A DNA stretch of 9,943 nucleotides from Chloroflexota bacterium (GCA_009838595.1 VXRI01000089.1:1-9943); one strand, 5' to 3'; positions 1 to 7,150 are shown, counted from the stretch's first letter. Numbers and translations are program-made. The notes: generated from the sequence alone by a model not told the origin.

Positions 1-337
1 ATATTAAAGTACGGCGCACAGGGAACGGGTGGAAGCGGGCGATACGGGCGTATTTTACTACTTTGCCAAATGCAATCCTGTGTTTTTATAAGCCACCGTT
101 CCGTTTTGTCAATTACACTCCTAGTGCCAGGAGCACGGTCGTTTCAGGTCATTCCTCGCCTCGCTACGCTGCATTCGGATTGACATTTCGAATGGTCGTG
201 CAATTCGGAGCTGACAGCCATTGTAAGCACGCGGCATTTGTTATAACACTTTGCACCAGGCAGCCCTTTCCCCCTTAACAGGCGGAAAGCTAGAATAGGG
301 GCGGAAAATGCCGCACAATGCCGCTGCTCGCTCTAAC
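1..337. other. Gene-poor leading region
   Basis: No convincing gene is visible before the hydrolase promoter. One frame stays open from about base 3 to 278, but its translation has no recognisable domain, an odd composition and no Shine-Dalgarno sequence before its ATG at 63. The region contains a small inverted repeat at 119-134 (CTCCT, 6-base loop, AGGAG) with no T-run after it, and a copy of the dispersed repeat near 267-308. It is probably intergenic, or the decayed edge of an upstream gene outside the window. Confidence 0.6.
267..308 (+). repeat. Dispersed intergenic repeat, copy A
   Basis: The segment runs TTTCC, CCCTTAACAGGC, GGAAA, then GCTAGAATAGGGGCGGA. TTTCC and GGAAA can pair around a loop holding the CTTAAC core, and the tail resembles the TAGGAT.GGGG tail of the other copies. 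It lies just upstream of the hydrolase promoter. Similarity was judged by eye. Confidence 0.5.
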
Positions 338-367
338 TTGGCACTTCGCACTATGGAACGATATAAT
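338..367 (+). promoter_or_regulatory. Sigma70-type promoter for the hydrolase gene
   Basis: A -35 box TTGGCA (338-343) and a perfect -10 box TATAAT (362-367) are separated by 18 bp. Transcription would begin near 374, downstream of the ATG at 308 and upstream of the ATGs at 425 and 446. This argues that the true hydrolase start is not at 308. It may also drive the two genes that follow. Confidence 0.6.
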
Positions 368-445
368 CAAAATTCAGGATCAACAGTACCGCTGATAAAT
401 GCGACACACAGACAAGGCAATGAAATGCAAGGACGGGAGAACGGC

Positions 446-1414
446 ATGGCAAGCCCACAGTTAAAAGACCTTTATGAGCTGTTCGCGGAACGCGCGGCGG
501 CAGCAGCCGGAAGCACGCCTACCCTTGAGCAGAGACGCGAGAGCATTAATCTCCTGGGGCAGAGATTCGAGAGCCTAGACGGTACACGCACGGAGGCGGT
601 CAATGCGGACGGCGTGCCGGCGGAATGGGTGTCCGCGCAGGGCGCTGACAACGGCACGGTGCTGTATCTGCACGGCGGCGGATATGTTATCGGCTCGGTG
701 ATTAGTCATCGTGGCATGGCGGCGAATCTTTCGCGTTCGAGTGGATGCCGCGTGCTGACAGTCGATTACCGGCTTGCGCCGGAGCATAAGCATCCCGCGC
801 AGGTGGAAGACGCGCAGACTGCATACCGCTGGATGCTGAAGCACGGTGCAGACCCGTCGACGACCATAGTCGCAGGCGATTCCGCAGGCGGCGGTCTCAC
901 AGTCGCAACGCTGCTCTCGGCGCGGGACGCCGGCGATCCGCTGCCTGCCGCAGGCGTGTGCATATCGCCATGGGTCGATATGGAAGGCATGGGCGAGTCA
1001 ATGAATACGAAGGCAGGCGTCGATCCGACGGTTTCAAAGGCGGGCTTGCTGGACATGGCGGCGCACTTTCTAGGCGATGGCGACAGGCGCGACCCACTCG
1101 CCGCGCCACTGTACGCCGACCTTGCCGGACTTCCGCCACTGCTTATTATTGTCGGCACTGCGGAAGTACTGCTCGACGATGCGGTAAGACTACACGAGAA
1201 GGCAGAGACCGCCAGTGTGAGCAGCAGATTGAAAATCTGGGAAGACATGGTGCACATCTGGCCATGGTTCGCGCCGTTCCTGCCCGAAGGTCAACAAGCG
1301 ATGAAGCAGATGGGCGATTTCATCAAGGAACAGATCTGCGCGGCTAGCTTTTGGAAAGAAAGTGTCGCTATCAAGCATACGACATCAGGCATTGGTCAAC
1401 GGACACGGCGATAA
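446..1414 (+). CDS. Alpha/beta hydrolase, HSL-type esterase
   Basis: A 322-residue esterase of the hormone-sensitive-lipase family, expected to hydrolyse short-chain carboxyl esters in the cytoplasm; no signal peptide is visible. The oxyanion-hole motif HGGG is at residues 76-79, the nucleophile elbow GDSAGG at 144-149 (Ser146), and the likely catalytic His270 lies in DMVHIWPWF. The catalytic acid lies in VGTAEVLLDD (236-245); an ungapped comparison with classic members puts Glu240 in the place of the usual Asp, and I cannot settle which acid acts. The start at 446 is chosen because GGGAGA (435-440) sits 5 bases upstream, the protein then has the usual family length, and a strong promoter overlaps the longer form from 308. 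An ATG at 425 is also possible. The last 25 or so residues extend past the usual domain end. The next gene begins 27 bases later, suggesting an operon. The natural substrate is unknown. Confidence 0.88.
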   Translation: MASPQLKDLYELFAERAAAAAGSTPTLEQRRESINLLGQRFESLDGTRTEAVNADGVPAEWVSAQGADNGTVLYLHGGGYVIGSVISHRGMAANLSRSSGCRVLTVDYRLAPEHKHPAQVEDAQTAYRWMLKHGADPSTTIVAGDSAGGGLTVATLLSARDAGDPLPAAGVCISPWVDMEGMGESMNTKAGVDPTVSKAGLLDMAAHFLGDGDRRDPLAAPLYADLAGLPPLLIIVGTAEVLLDDAVRLHEKAETASVSSRLKIWEDMVHIWPWFAPFLPEGQQAMKQMGDFIKEQICAASFWKESVAIKHTTSGIGQRTRR

Positions 1415-1441
1415 TCGAAAGCCGCCGGGGATTGGCAGTAG

Positions 1442-2461
1442 ATGAGCAGTCTTACATCGACGAGAGTCCGGCACACGGACTATAACGACGCACAAGAATA
1501 TTACATGGACGAAGGAATGGGCGACGGCTTGCCAGTCGTGCCGCCCACTGAGGCAAAAGTCCACGCGATGCTCGACTATGTGGGGATGCAGCCGTCTGAA
1601 GTCATCGCCGAAGAGGGCGTGCGCGGCGTCAACTTCACCGCGGAGAAGGTTGCCATTAACGCGGTTATGGCGGGATGCAAGCCCGAGTATATGCCGGTCG
1701 TGGTAGCGGCGGTGCAGGCGGTATCAGAAGAACCGTTCAACTTCCACGCGAACAGCACATCGACCAACGGCGTGGGCGTGCTGGTCATCGTCAGCGGCGA
1801 CATCGCCAAGCGCATCGGCATCAACTCCGGCACCGTTGCTATGGGACACGGCTTCCGCGCGAATGCCACCATTGGACGCGCGATGGGACTAATCAAGATA
1901 AATGCTTACGGCTCGGTGCCGCACGGCATGGACAAGAGCACATTCGGACATCCCGGCAAGTATTCGTTCTGCTTCGCAGAGAACGACGGTGTTATACCCT
2001 GGGAACCGTTGCGCGTTGAGAAGGGATACGCCGACTCGGACAGCACCGTAACAGTGTTCGCGGCGAACTCACCGGTGCAGGTGAACACACAGAACGAAAG
2101 CGCGCCCGAAGATTTCCTAAGCATTGTGGCAGACGCTTCAATCGTGCTGGGCGAGCGGCACTCCGAATTCGTGCTCGCGCTCAGCCCGGAGCTGATGAAT
2201 TACGTCCGCAGTGCCGGCTGGTCGAAACAGCGCATCAAGGATTTCGTGCTCGAACGCGGCACTCGCACAGGACGAGAGCTGAATGAGAAGCACCGCCGCA
2301 TAACGCTGTATAAGGGCGACGACCTCGACAGGCGCATGCCGGTCGTCTCAAGCACGGACGAGATAACCGTCGTTGGAGTGGGCGGTGATGCGGGTCCATT
2401 CGCAATGCTAATCGGCGCGTGGGGCGATGTCATTTCCATCACAAAGAAGATTCAGACATAG
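1442..2461 (+). CDS. Conserved protein of unknown function, UGSC-associated
   Basis: A 339-residue soluble protein without a signal peptide or clear membrane segments. I do not recognise an enzymatic domain. The N-terminal motif DGLPVVPPT (28-36), MAGCKPEYMPVV (76-87), GHPGKYSFCFAEN (169-181) and GDAGPF (315-320) look like family signatures. It has only two cysteines: Cys79 in the second motif, and Cys177. From memory, proteins with the DGLPVVPPT and AGC-PEY motifs occur beside, and perhaps fused to, UGSC-family selenoproteins; I cannot check this here. Its place directly before such a gene fits that recollection and suggests a shared complex or pathway. The start at 1442 is 27 bases after the hydrolase stop; only a weak GGGG (1427-1430) lies upstream, so translation may be partly coupled. 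The gene ends in TAG. Confidence 0.85.
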   Translation: MSSLTSTRVRHTDYNDAQEYYMDEGMGDGLPVVPPTEAKVHAMLDYVGMQPSEVIAEEGVRGVNFTAEKVAINAVMAGCKPEYMPVVVAAVQAVSEEPFNFHANSTSTNGVGVLVIVSGDIAKRIGINSGTVAMGHGFRANATIGRAMGLIKINAYGSVPHGMDKSTFGHPGKYSFCFAENDGVIPWEPLRVEKGYADSDSTVTVFAANSPVQVNTQNESAPEDFLSIVADASIVLGERHSEFVLALSPELMNYVRSAGWSKQRIKDFVLERGTRTGRELNEKHRRITLYKGDDLDRRMPVVSSTDEITVVGVGGDAGPFAMLIGAWGDVISITKKIQT

Positions 2462-2481
2462 GCGGCGATGTCATAAGTTCT

Positions 2482-2540
2482 TTCTCTCCTTAACGGGGTT
2501 GACGGAGGGCTTAACGGGGTTGACGGAGGGAAGTCAAGAT
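2482..2540 (+). repeat. Dispersed intergenic repeat, copy B (expanded)
   Basis: A pyrimidine tract TTCTCTCC is followed by the core TTAACGGGGTTGACGGAGGG, present twice, and a tail AAGTCAAGATGAGGGTAA that matches the AAGG.TAGGAT.GGGG tail of other copies with some changes. CTCC and GGAG can pair around the core. This is the only copy with an internal tandem duplication. Confidence 0.5.
2489..2530 (+). repeat. Perfect 21-bp tandem duplication
   Basis: The 21-bp unit CTTAACGGGGTTGACGG plus AGGG occurs twice with no mismatch, at 2489-2509 and 2510-2530. It lies in the 182-base gap before the selenoprotein gene and within repeat copy B, so it looks like a recent duplication of the repeat's core. 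GGAGGG at its end could act as a Shine-Dalgarno sequence for the ATG at 2539. Confidence 0.9.
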
Positions 2541-2643
2541 GAGGGTAATAAAGCCTCAGAACCCTCGACCGCAGGCATTCGTAGTAACTCATCGCCTTGC
2601 ACAAAGCAATCGTAAAGTGGTTCAAAATACAAAGGTGAACGCA

Positions 2644-3180
2644 ATGGCGCAACAGAACGAACTGGTTACACTAGACCCGCGCGGCGGCAGCACGCACGAA
2701 GACACGGGCATCGCAACCCGCCCGGCAAGCCTAGACGGGCTCGTCATCGGGCTTCTGTCGAACAACAAGCCGAACTCCGAACTGCTGCTGAGCGATGTTG
2801 CGGGCTTGGTCGGAGAGCAGTATGCCATCAAGGAAATCGTTGAGGCGAACAAGGGCAGCCACCGCGTCCCTGCGCCACCAGAGATGATTTCCGACCTTGC
2901 GGAACGCTGCGATGTGGTGATTACCGCAACCGCTGAATGAGGGAGCTGCACATCCTGCTGTATGCAGGACGCAGCATCACTCGAAAGACTGGGCATTCCC
3001 TGCTCTGTGCTGGTAACGAAGCCGTTCAACACGCAGGCGCGCGCTATGACGAACCTACTGGCGATGCCGGGATACGAATACGCCGTCATCGGGCATCCAA
3101 TGGGAAGTCTGACTGAAGAAGAGGTTATGGCGCGAGCGCAGGAAGCATTCCCGCAAACGCTAAGCCAGCTGATACGCTAG
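2644..3180 (+). CDS. UGSC-family selenoprotein with in-frame UGA (Sec99)
   Basis: A predicted 178-residue selenoprotein. The TGA at 2938-2940 is read as selenocysteine 99, giving AEUGSCTSCC: Sec99-Gly-Ser-Cys102, followed by Cys105 and Cys106. U-x-x-C resembles the CxxC redox motif, so a thiol/selenol redox role is likely, but the substrate is unknown. The family is known in annotation as UGSC family (seleno)protein, with Cys in place of Sec in some members. The frame continues unbroken for 79 codons after the TGA to a TAG, and a SECIS-like hairpin begins within a few bases of it. The start at 2644 has AAAGGTGA 5 bases upstream, and the protein then begins with the LDPR segment I expect near the family N-terminus. 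An ATG at 2539 (35 residues longer, GGAGGG upstream) is possible, but its first codons lie in a repeat. A gene caller using TGA as stop would split this into two ORFs. Making this protein needs SelA, SelB, SelC and SelD, none of which is in the window. Confidence 0.87.
2938..2940 (+). other. Selenocysteine UGA codon
   Basis: The triplet is in frame with both the upstream (from 2644) and downstream (to 3180) coding segments and stands at the first position of the U-G-S-C motif. It is the only in-frame TGA in the gene. Confidence 0.87.
2945..2975 (+). promoter_or_regulatory. Bacterial SECIS element inside the coding region
   Basis: A lower stem GCTGC (2945-2949) pairs with GCAGC (2971-2975). 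An internal bulge of ACA (2950-2952) against C (2970) follows, then an upper stem TCCTGC (2953-2958) pairing perfectly with GCAGGA (2964-2969) around the 5-base loop TGTAT. The loop begins 18 bases after the UGA and has G at its second position followed by U. Both agree with what is known of bacterial SECIS elements, where a GU in the apical loop contacts SelB. Confidence 0.78.
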
Positions 3181-3226
3181 TCGCGTATATCTCTACCTTT
3201 TCTCAGTACTTTACTATATTAGATTA

Positions 3227-3263
3227 GCGGCGAATCGTTGGCGGTAGGTTAGCGATTCGCTGC
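3227..3263 (+). terminator. Hairpin between convergent genes, possible terminator
   Basis: Bases 3227-3238 pair with 3252-3263 as RNA from the + strand (12 bp including two G-U pairs; the inner eight, GCGAATCG with CGATTCGC, are perfect) around a 13-base loop. It lies 46 bases after the selenoprotein stop and overlaps the last codons of the sugar kinase on the other strand. No T-run follows on either strand, so intrinsic termination is uncertain. Confidence 0.4.
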
Positions 3264-4232
3264 GACGAACTCGCGCACTTCCGGCATCGACGGCATCGCC
3301 GCGGTGTCCCCGTGCCGCGTGCAAGTCAGCGCGCCGCACACATTCGCCACTTCAAGCGCGTGCTCGAGCATCGGTGCGCGCACTGCAGCGTCAAGTCGCA
3401 GGTAGCAGCGCGCATCCGTCCACTCCAGAATGCCCCCGAGCATCCCTGCGACAAATGCGTCCCCTGCCCCTACGGGATCAACCACATCAACTGTGTATCC
3501 ACTGTGCCTAAGCAGATTCGCGCCATCGAATGCAACCGCGCCTTCCATCCCACGCGTTACAACGACTAGACCACCATTCATGACTTGGAAGTAGCTCGCG
3601 TATTCTTCCGCGCTCCAATTCCAGCCCCAAATCGCCTCCGCTTCGTCGTGTCCCAGCTTGAATATATCGGCGTATTTCGCCATGCGCTCAAATATCGGTC
3701 GGCATTCTGCAGGCGACCACAGTTGCTCACGGTAGTTTAGGTCGAAACTGACGGTGATTGCGCTGTCTCGCGCATGCTGCATTGCTTGCATCACGGCATC
3801 GTGGCAGGCGCCGCTGAGCGCCGGTGTGATGCCCGTGACATGCAAGATGTCAGCGTCTTGCAGGTGCGGCTGAACATCGGCGAATGTCAGGCGGCTTGCC
3901 GCGCTGCCATTGCGGAAGTAAGTCTTGAAATGCTCGCCGTCTATGTGATGATTCAGATACGAGATGCCGGTATTCTCGCCATCGTATCCTTGCGCCCGCA
4001 CGCTTATGCGACCTTCCAATTCATCAAGCACAAACTTGCCCGCTTCATCGTCGCCCAGCCTGCTGACCCACACCGCTTCCACTCCTGAAATACCTAATTT
4101 CTGCAGACCAACGGCGACATTGGACTCTGCTCCGGCGCAATCCAGCATATACGCGCCTTCATCACCATAGACGCCAATGAAGTCCGCGTTATATTGTCCC
4201 ATTGTTTCACCGAATGTCAGGAACTTCGTCAT
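3249..4232 (-). CDS. kdgK: PfkB sugar kinase, 2-keto-3-deoxygluconate kinase-like
   Basis: A 327-residue cytoplasmic ribokinase/PfkB-family kinase, expected to phosphorylate 2-keto-3-deoxygluconate with ATP in uronate/Entner-Doudoroff-type sugar-acid catabolism. The C-terminal PfkB signature DPVGAGDAF is at 252-260 with the catalytic base Asp258. FRNGSAAS (107-113) and FDLNYREQLWSP (163-173) match the substrate-loop and core motifs typical of KDG kinases, which supports that call over fructokinase or ribokinase. A TTG at 4307 would add 25 residues, but a promoter-like pair overlaps that extension, and the ATG at 4232 gives the normal length, with a modest GAGG upstream. The gene ends in TAA, convergent with the selenoprotein gene. 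No sugar-acid dehydratase or aldolase gene is adjacent, so the exact substrate is not supported by context. Confidence 0.85.
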   Translation of the reverse strand: MTKFLTFGETMGQYNADFIGVYGDEGAYMLDCAGAESNVAVGLQKLGISGVEAVWVSRLGDDEAGKFVLDELEGRISVRAQGYDGENTGISYLNHHIDGEHFKTYFRNGSAASRLTFADVQPHLQDADILHVTGITPALSGACHDAVMQAMQHARDSAITVSFDLNYREQLWSPAECRPIFERMAKYADIFKLGHDEAEAIWGWNWSAEEYASYFQVMNGGLVVVTRGMEGAVAFDGANLLRHSGYTVDVVDPVGAGDAFVAGMLGGILEWTDARCYLRLDAAVRAPMLEHALEVANVCGALTCTRHGDTAAMPSMPEVREFVAANR

Positions 4233-4277
4233 CTGCCTGCCTCGCGCGCCAGTACATGTGATGGGTGTGATAGGCGC

Positions 4278-4307
4278 ATTATCATGGCAAGCGATGTTGA
4301 TAATCAA
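4278..4307 (-). promoter_or_regulatory. Possible promoter for the sugar kinase
   Basis: Reading the - strand, TTGATT (4307-4302) and GATAAT (4283-4278) are 18 bp apart. This would start transcription near 4270, about 35 bases before the ATG at 4232. The -35 box is only a partial match. Confidence 0.4.
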
Positions 4308-4395
4308 GTGGCGTTAGTTGCGATTGTGTTGGCATAAAGCTTACACTGCATTGTAAATCCTGAAATATAGTACACGCATTAAGCAGTTTAAGTTT

Positions 4396-4420
4396 GCCCC
4401 ATCCTAACCTTCCTTCGTGC
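4396..4420 (-). repeat. Dispersed intergenic repeat, copy C (tail only)
   Basis: On the - strand it reads ACGAAGGAAGGTTAGGATGG followed by GGC. It matches the AAGG.TAGGAT.GGGG tail closely but lacks a clear pyrimidine tract and TTGACGGGG core, so it may be a truncated copy. It lies about 75 bases before the MFS gene. Confidence 0.45.
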
Positions 4421-4493
4421 TCGTAGCATCCGCGCAACCATCCGACTCAAGGCGTTCAATAAACTAGAAAGCCTGACTAGAAGGACATAGATA

Positions 4494-5828
4494 TTGGCAC
4501 AGGACGCGATAAAGGTGCCAGCCCCACCCGCCACGCAGGCGGATGCGCCGCCCAAAATGGCGCCGCCCGTTGCCGATGCGCCACGCCGACGACGCAGCCG
4601 CCGAGAGTCGATACTGTCGTCGCCGATATTCGAGACGCTGCAGATTTCAGACTTTCGCTGGATATGGATCGGATCGTTCATCTCGTTTATGGCGATGAAC
4701 ATGCAGATGATAACGCGCGGCTGGCTGGTTCTGCGGCTGGAGAACGACTCGCCGCTCGCGCTAGTGCTGGTCATGGTGTCGTTTGCCGCGCCTATGACGA
4801 TAGTATCACTGGTTGGCGGCGCGCTCGCCGACCGATTTCCCAAGAAAAACCTCGTTATCATCAGCCAGACCATGAACGCCGTATTGACCTTTATTTTGGC
4901 AATGCTGGACGCAAGCGGCACAATATGGTTTGGCGCAGTGCTCATCATCGGCGTGGTAAACGGTTCGATGATGGCTATCAACATGCCTAGCCGTCAGGCG
5001 CTCATCTCGGACATCGTGCCGGAAACCAAACTGATGAACGCCGTCGCGCTCAACAATTCCGCGATGAACCTGACACGCATCGTCGACCCGGCGGTAGCGG
5101 GCTTTCTTATCATATTCATCGACACATCGGGTGTGTTCTACCTCATTTCATTCATCTACGTGTTCGCCGTGTTGTCGTTGTTCATGGTGAAGACGAACAC
5201 CGTGCAGGCGAGGAAGGACACGAAGAAGAGTGTGGGCAAGGACATATTCGAGGGACTGCGCTATGTGTGGGCAGACATCCAGTTGCGCGGGCTGATAATG
5301 ATGGCGTTCCTGCCGTCGTTATTCGGCTTCACACTGTTTGCGTTGCTGCCTGTCTGGGCGCGCGAGGCGCTGAATGTGAACTCTTCCGACCTCGGCATCT
5401 TGATGACGATGATGGGCGTTGGCGCGCTAATCGGCACGCTCGGTCTCGCGGGAGTACGCAAGTTCAACAGGCGTGGCATGCTGCTACTAGGCTGCGGCAT
5501 AACTTGGGGAATAGCACTGATTGCATTGGCGAACTCCATGATATTCCCGGTCGCCATGCCCTTCCTTCTCATAATCGGACTCATAAGCAGCGTTCACATG
5601 TCACTGAACATGACACTGACGCAACTAATCGCCGCGCCGGAAATGCGCGGCCGCGTGATGAGCATCATGATGATGACATTCGGCCTAATGCCCATAGGCG
5701 CGCTGCCCTTCGGCACAGTCGCAGAGTATATCGGCACCGCAAACGCGCTGACGATAAGCGGCGCGATGCTGTCACTGCTGATACTCGCATTCGCATTCGC
5801 GTATCCGGCGTTTAGGCGAATTGAGTAA
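4494..5828 (+). CDS. MFS exporter, EntS-like (MFS_3)
   Basis: A 444-residue inner-membrane major facilitator superfamily transporter, probably a proton-driven exporter of a small molecule; the substrate cannot be told. The hydrophobic pattern fits twelve membrane helices between about residues 52 and 438. Motif A, GGALADRFPKK (108-118), lies in the loop between helices 2 and 3. NAVALNNSAMNLTRIVDPAVAG (182-203) and EMRGRVMSI (383-391) are typical of the EntS / MFS_3 subgroup. The first 40 or so residues form a Pro/Ala-rich, then Arg-rich, cytoplasmic tail. The start is TTG at 4494, supported by AAGGA (4481-4485) 8 bases upstream; the first in-frame ATG, at 4557, has no such site. The gene stands alone: 187 bases separate it from the divergent kinase's longest form and 272 bases from the next gene. 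It ends in TAA. Confidence 0.87.
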   Translation: MAQDAIKVPAPPATQADAPPKMAPPVADAPRRRRSRRESILSSPIFETLQISDFRWIWIGSFISFMAMNMQMITRGWLVLRLENDSPLALVLVMVSFAAPMTIVSLVGGALADRFPKKNLVIISQTMNAVLTFILAMLDASGTIWFGAVLIIGVVNGSMMAINMPSRQALISDIVPETKLMNAVALNNSAMNLTRIVDPAVAGFLIIFIDTSGVFYLISFIYVFAVLSLFMVKTNTVQARKDTKKSVGKDIFEGLRYVWADIQLRGLIMMAFLPSLFGFTLFALLPVWAREALNVNSSDLGILMTMMGVGALIGTLGLAGVRKFNRRGMLLLGCGITWGIALIALANSMIFPVAMPFLLIIGLISSVHMSLNMTLTQLIAAPEMRGRVMSIMMMTFGLMPIGALPFGTVAEYIGTANALTISGAMLSLLILAFAFAYPAFRRIE

Positions 5829-6086
5829 TAGGGACTTCACAACCGCATTGCTAAAGCATGATTGACTATGGAAATAGCTTCTGTGATAAGACATCGGCAC
5901 CCGCTTGCGAGCTCTTCCCCAAATCCTAGCCTTCCCCGTCAAGTGGAAGGGACTTCTGCGCTCGCCGCCCTGATGGGATTCCAGCATTATTCAGATTACG
6001 CATCGTCTCCACAGTGTTCGCCTGCAAACCATTGCTACATTGAGCAACAGACGCGCTGCATGCTACCCTTGCCCGACCATGATGCG
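5829..6086. other. Intergenic region before the phosphotriesterase gene
   Basis: No gene is seen here. The region holds repeat copy D and a small inverted repeat TTGCT-ACATTG-AGCAA near 6032-6047. I found no convincing -35/-10 pair. Confidence 0.5.
5913..5951 (-). repeat. Dispersed intergenic repeat, copy D
   Basis: On the - strand it reads CCCTTCCACTTGACGGGG then AAGGCTAGGATTTGGGGAAG. CCTTCC and GGAAGG pair around the TTGACGG core, and the tail is close to the consensus. This is the fullest copy in the window. Confidence 0.6.
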
Positions 6087-6100
6087 AAAGGAGCGAGCAT

Positions 6101-7150
6101 ATGCCATCCACCGAACTTCGAGGTCTCGCGCAGACTGTGCTAGGCGCTATCGACCCTTCCGAGCTAGGACCGACGACCACGCACGAGCATCTGTACATTG
6201 ACTTTTCCTTTATGTATAGGCACCCGCGGGACTCACTGTCTGACCTTGCGGACGCGCCAATAACAATGGAAAATCTCGGCTGGATTCGCCACAACCACTA
6301 TAGCAACCACGCGAACTTGCAGCTGATGGATGTGGACACGGCAATCTCGGAGGCAGCGCTGTACAAGAAGGTGGGAGGCGGCACGATTGTCGATGTGACC
6401 ACAATTGGCATCGGCAGGAACGCGACCGCACTGGAGCGAATCTCGCGCGAATCCGGCGTGCATGTGGTCATGGGCGCGGGCTTTTATGTCGATGCAGTGC
6501 TGCCCGACGACATGCACGAGCGCACTGTGGATATTGTCGCGCAGCGCATCATCGACGACATCCGCAACGGTGTGGACGGCACGGGCATCAAGGCGGGCAT
6601 CATCGGCGAAGTCGGCTGCACTTGGCCGCTGACAGACAACGAAAGATTATCACTACGGGCGTCAGCACAGGCGCAGCAGGAAACGGGCGCGGCAATTCTG
6701 ATTCACCCGGGGAGACACCCGGACGCGCCAGCGGAAATACTGCAAGTCTTGGCGGACGGCGGCGCCGACATCGAGCGCGTCATCATTGGGCATTTAGACA
6801 GAACTGTCTTCGACATGGAACGGCTGCGCGAGATCGCCGCGTCCGGCTGCTACCTCGAATGGGACCTGTTCGGCAGCGAAGGTTCGTACTACCCATTGGC
6901 GGATTTGGATATGCCAAGCGACGCGCAACGGCTAGATTACATCATGCGTATGTGCGACGAAGGGTATGCTGGCAAAATTGTCGTCGGGCAGGACATTTGC
7001 ACGAACCACCGGCTCACACGATACGGAGGACACGGCTACGGGCATATCATGGAGAACATCGTCCCCAGGATGCGGCGCAAGGGCTTTGCGGAAGGCGACA
7101 TCGATGCCATAACGGTGCGCAATCCGGCGGATGTGCTGACTTTTATATAA
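6101..7150 (+). CDS. Phosphotriesterase-family metal hydrolase
   Basis: A 349-residue TIM-barrel amidohydrolase of the phosphotriesterase family, cytoplasmic, with a binuclear metal site. The expected ligands are visible: His28 and His30 (THEHL), a bridging Glu170 in GEVG, His202 in IHPG, His231 in GHLD and Asp298 in GQDI. True phosphotriesterases use a carboxylated Lys as the bridge; Glu at this place, with the C-terminal pattern GGHGYGHIMENIVPRMRRKGF, is like E. coli Php and the phosphotriesterase-related (PTER) group. The protein is therefore more likely a lactonase, esterase or amide hydrolase than an organophosphate hydrolase. The start is firm: AAAGGAG (6087-6093) is 7 bases before the ATG, and the length is normal. 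It ends in TAA and is probably transcribed alone. Confidence 0.9.
   Translation: MPSTELRGLAQTVLGAIDPSELGPTTTHEHLYIDFSFMYRHPRDSLSDLADAPITMENLGWIRHNHYSNHANLQLMDVDTAISEAALYKKVGGGTIVDVTTIGIGRNATALERISRESGVHVVMGAGFYVDAVLPDDMHERTVDIVAQRIIDDIRNGVDGTGIKAGIIGEVGCTWPLTDNERLSLRASAQAQQETGAAILIHPGRHPDAPAEILQVLADGGADIERVIIGHLDRTVFDMERLREIAASGCYLEWDLFGSEGSYYPLADLDMPSDAQRLDYIMRMCDEGYAGKIVVGQDICTNHRLTRYGGHGYGHIMENIVPRMRRKGFAEGDIDAITVRNPADVLTFI

Noticed and set aside
63..278. A 71-residue ORF on the + strand
   Set aside because: It has no Shine-Dalgarno sequence, no domain and an unusual composition. It looks like chance open frame in intergenic DNA.
308..445. Longer N-terminus for the hydrolase starting at 308
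   Set aside because: A TTGGCA-18-TATAAT promoter lies inside this stretch, the added residues are not family-like, and 446 has a better Shine-Dalgarno sequence.
766..1257. A 163-residue ORF antisense to the hydrolase
   Set aside because: It is rich in Ser, Ala and Pro, as expected for the reverse of GC-biased codons, and overlaps catalytic motifs of a clear gene.
2489..2530. Start of a CRISPR array
   Set aside because: Only two head-to-tail copies with no spacer between them. It is a simple tandem duplication.
2539..2940. A stand-alone 133-residue protein ending at the TGA, with a separate small protein at 2962-3180
   Set aside because: Both lie in the same frame, the TGA falls in a U-G-S-C motif, a SECIS-like hairpin follows it, and the second part has no Shine-Dalgarno sequence. 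One selenoprotein explains all of this better than two genes or a nonsense-mutated pseudogene.
4388..4984. A 198-residue ORF antisense to the MFS gene
   Set aside because: It is low-complexity (Ser/Thr/Ile/Met-rich), covers the well-supported MFS gene and reads as an antisense shadow of it.
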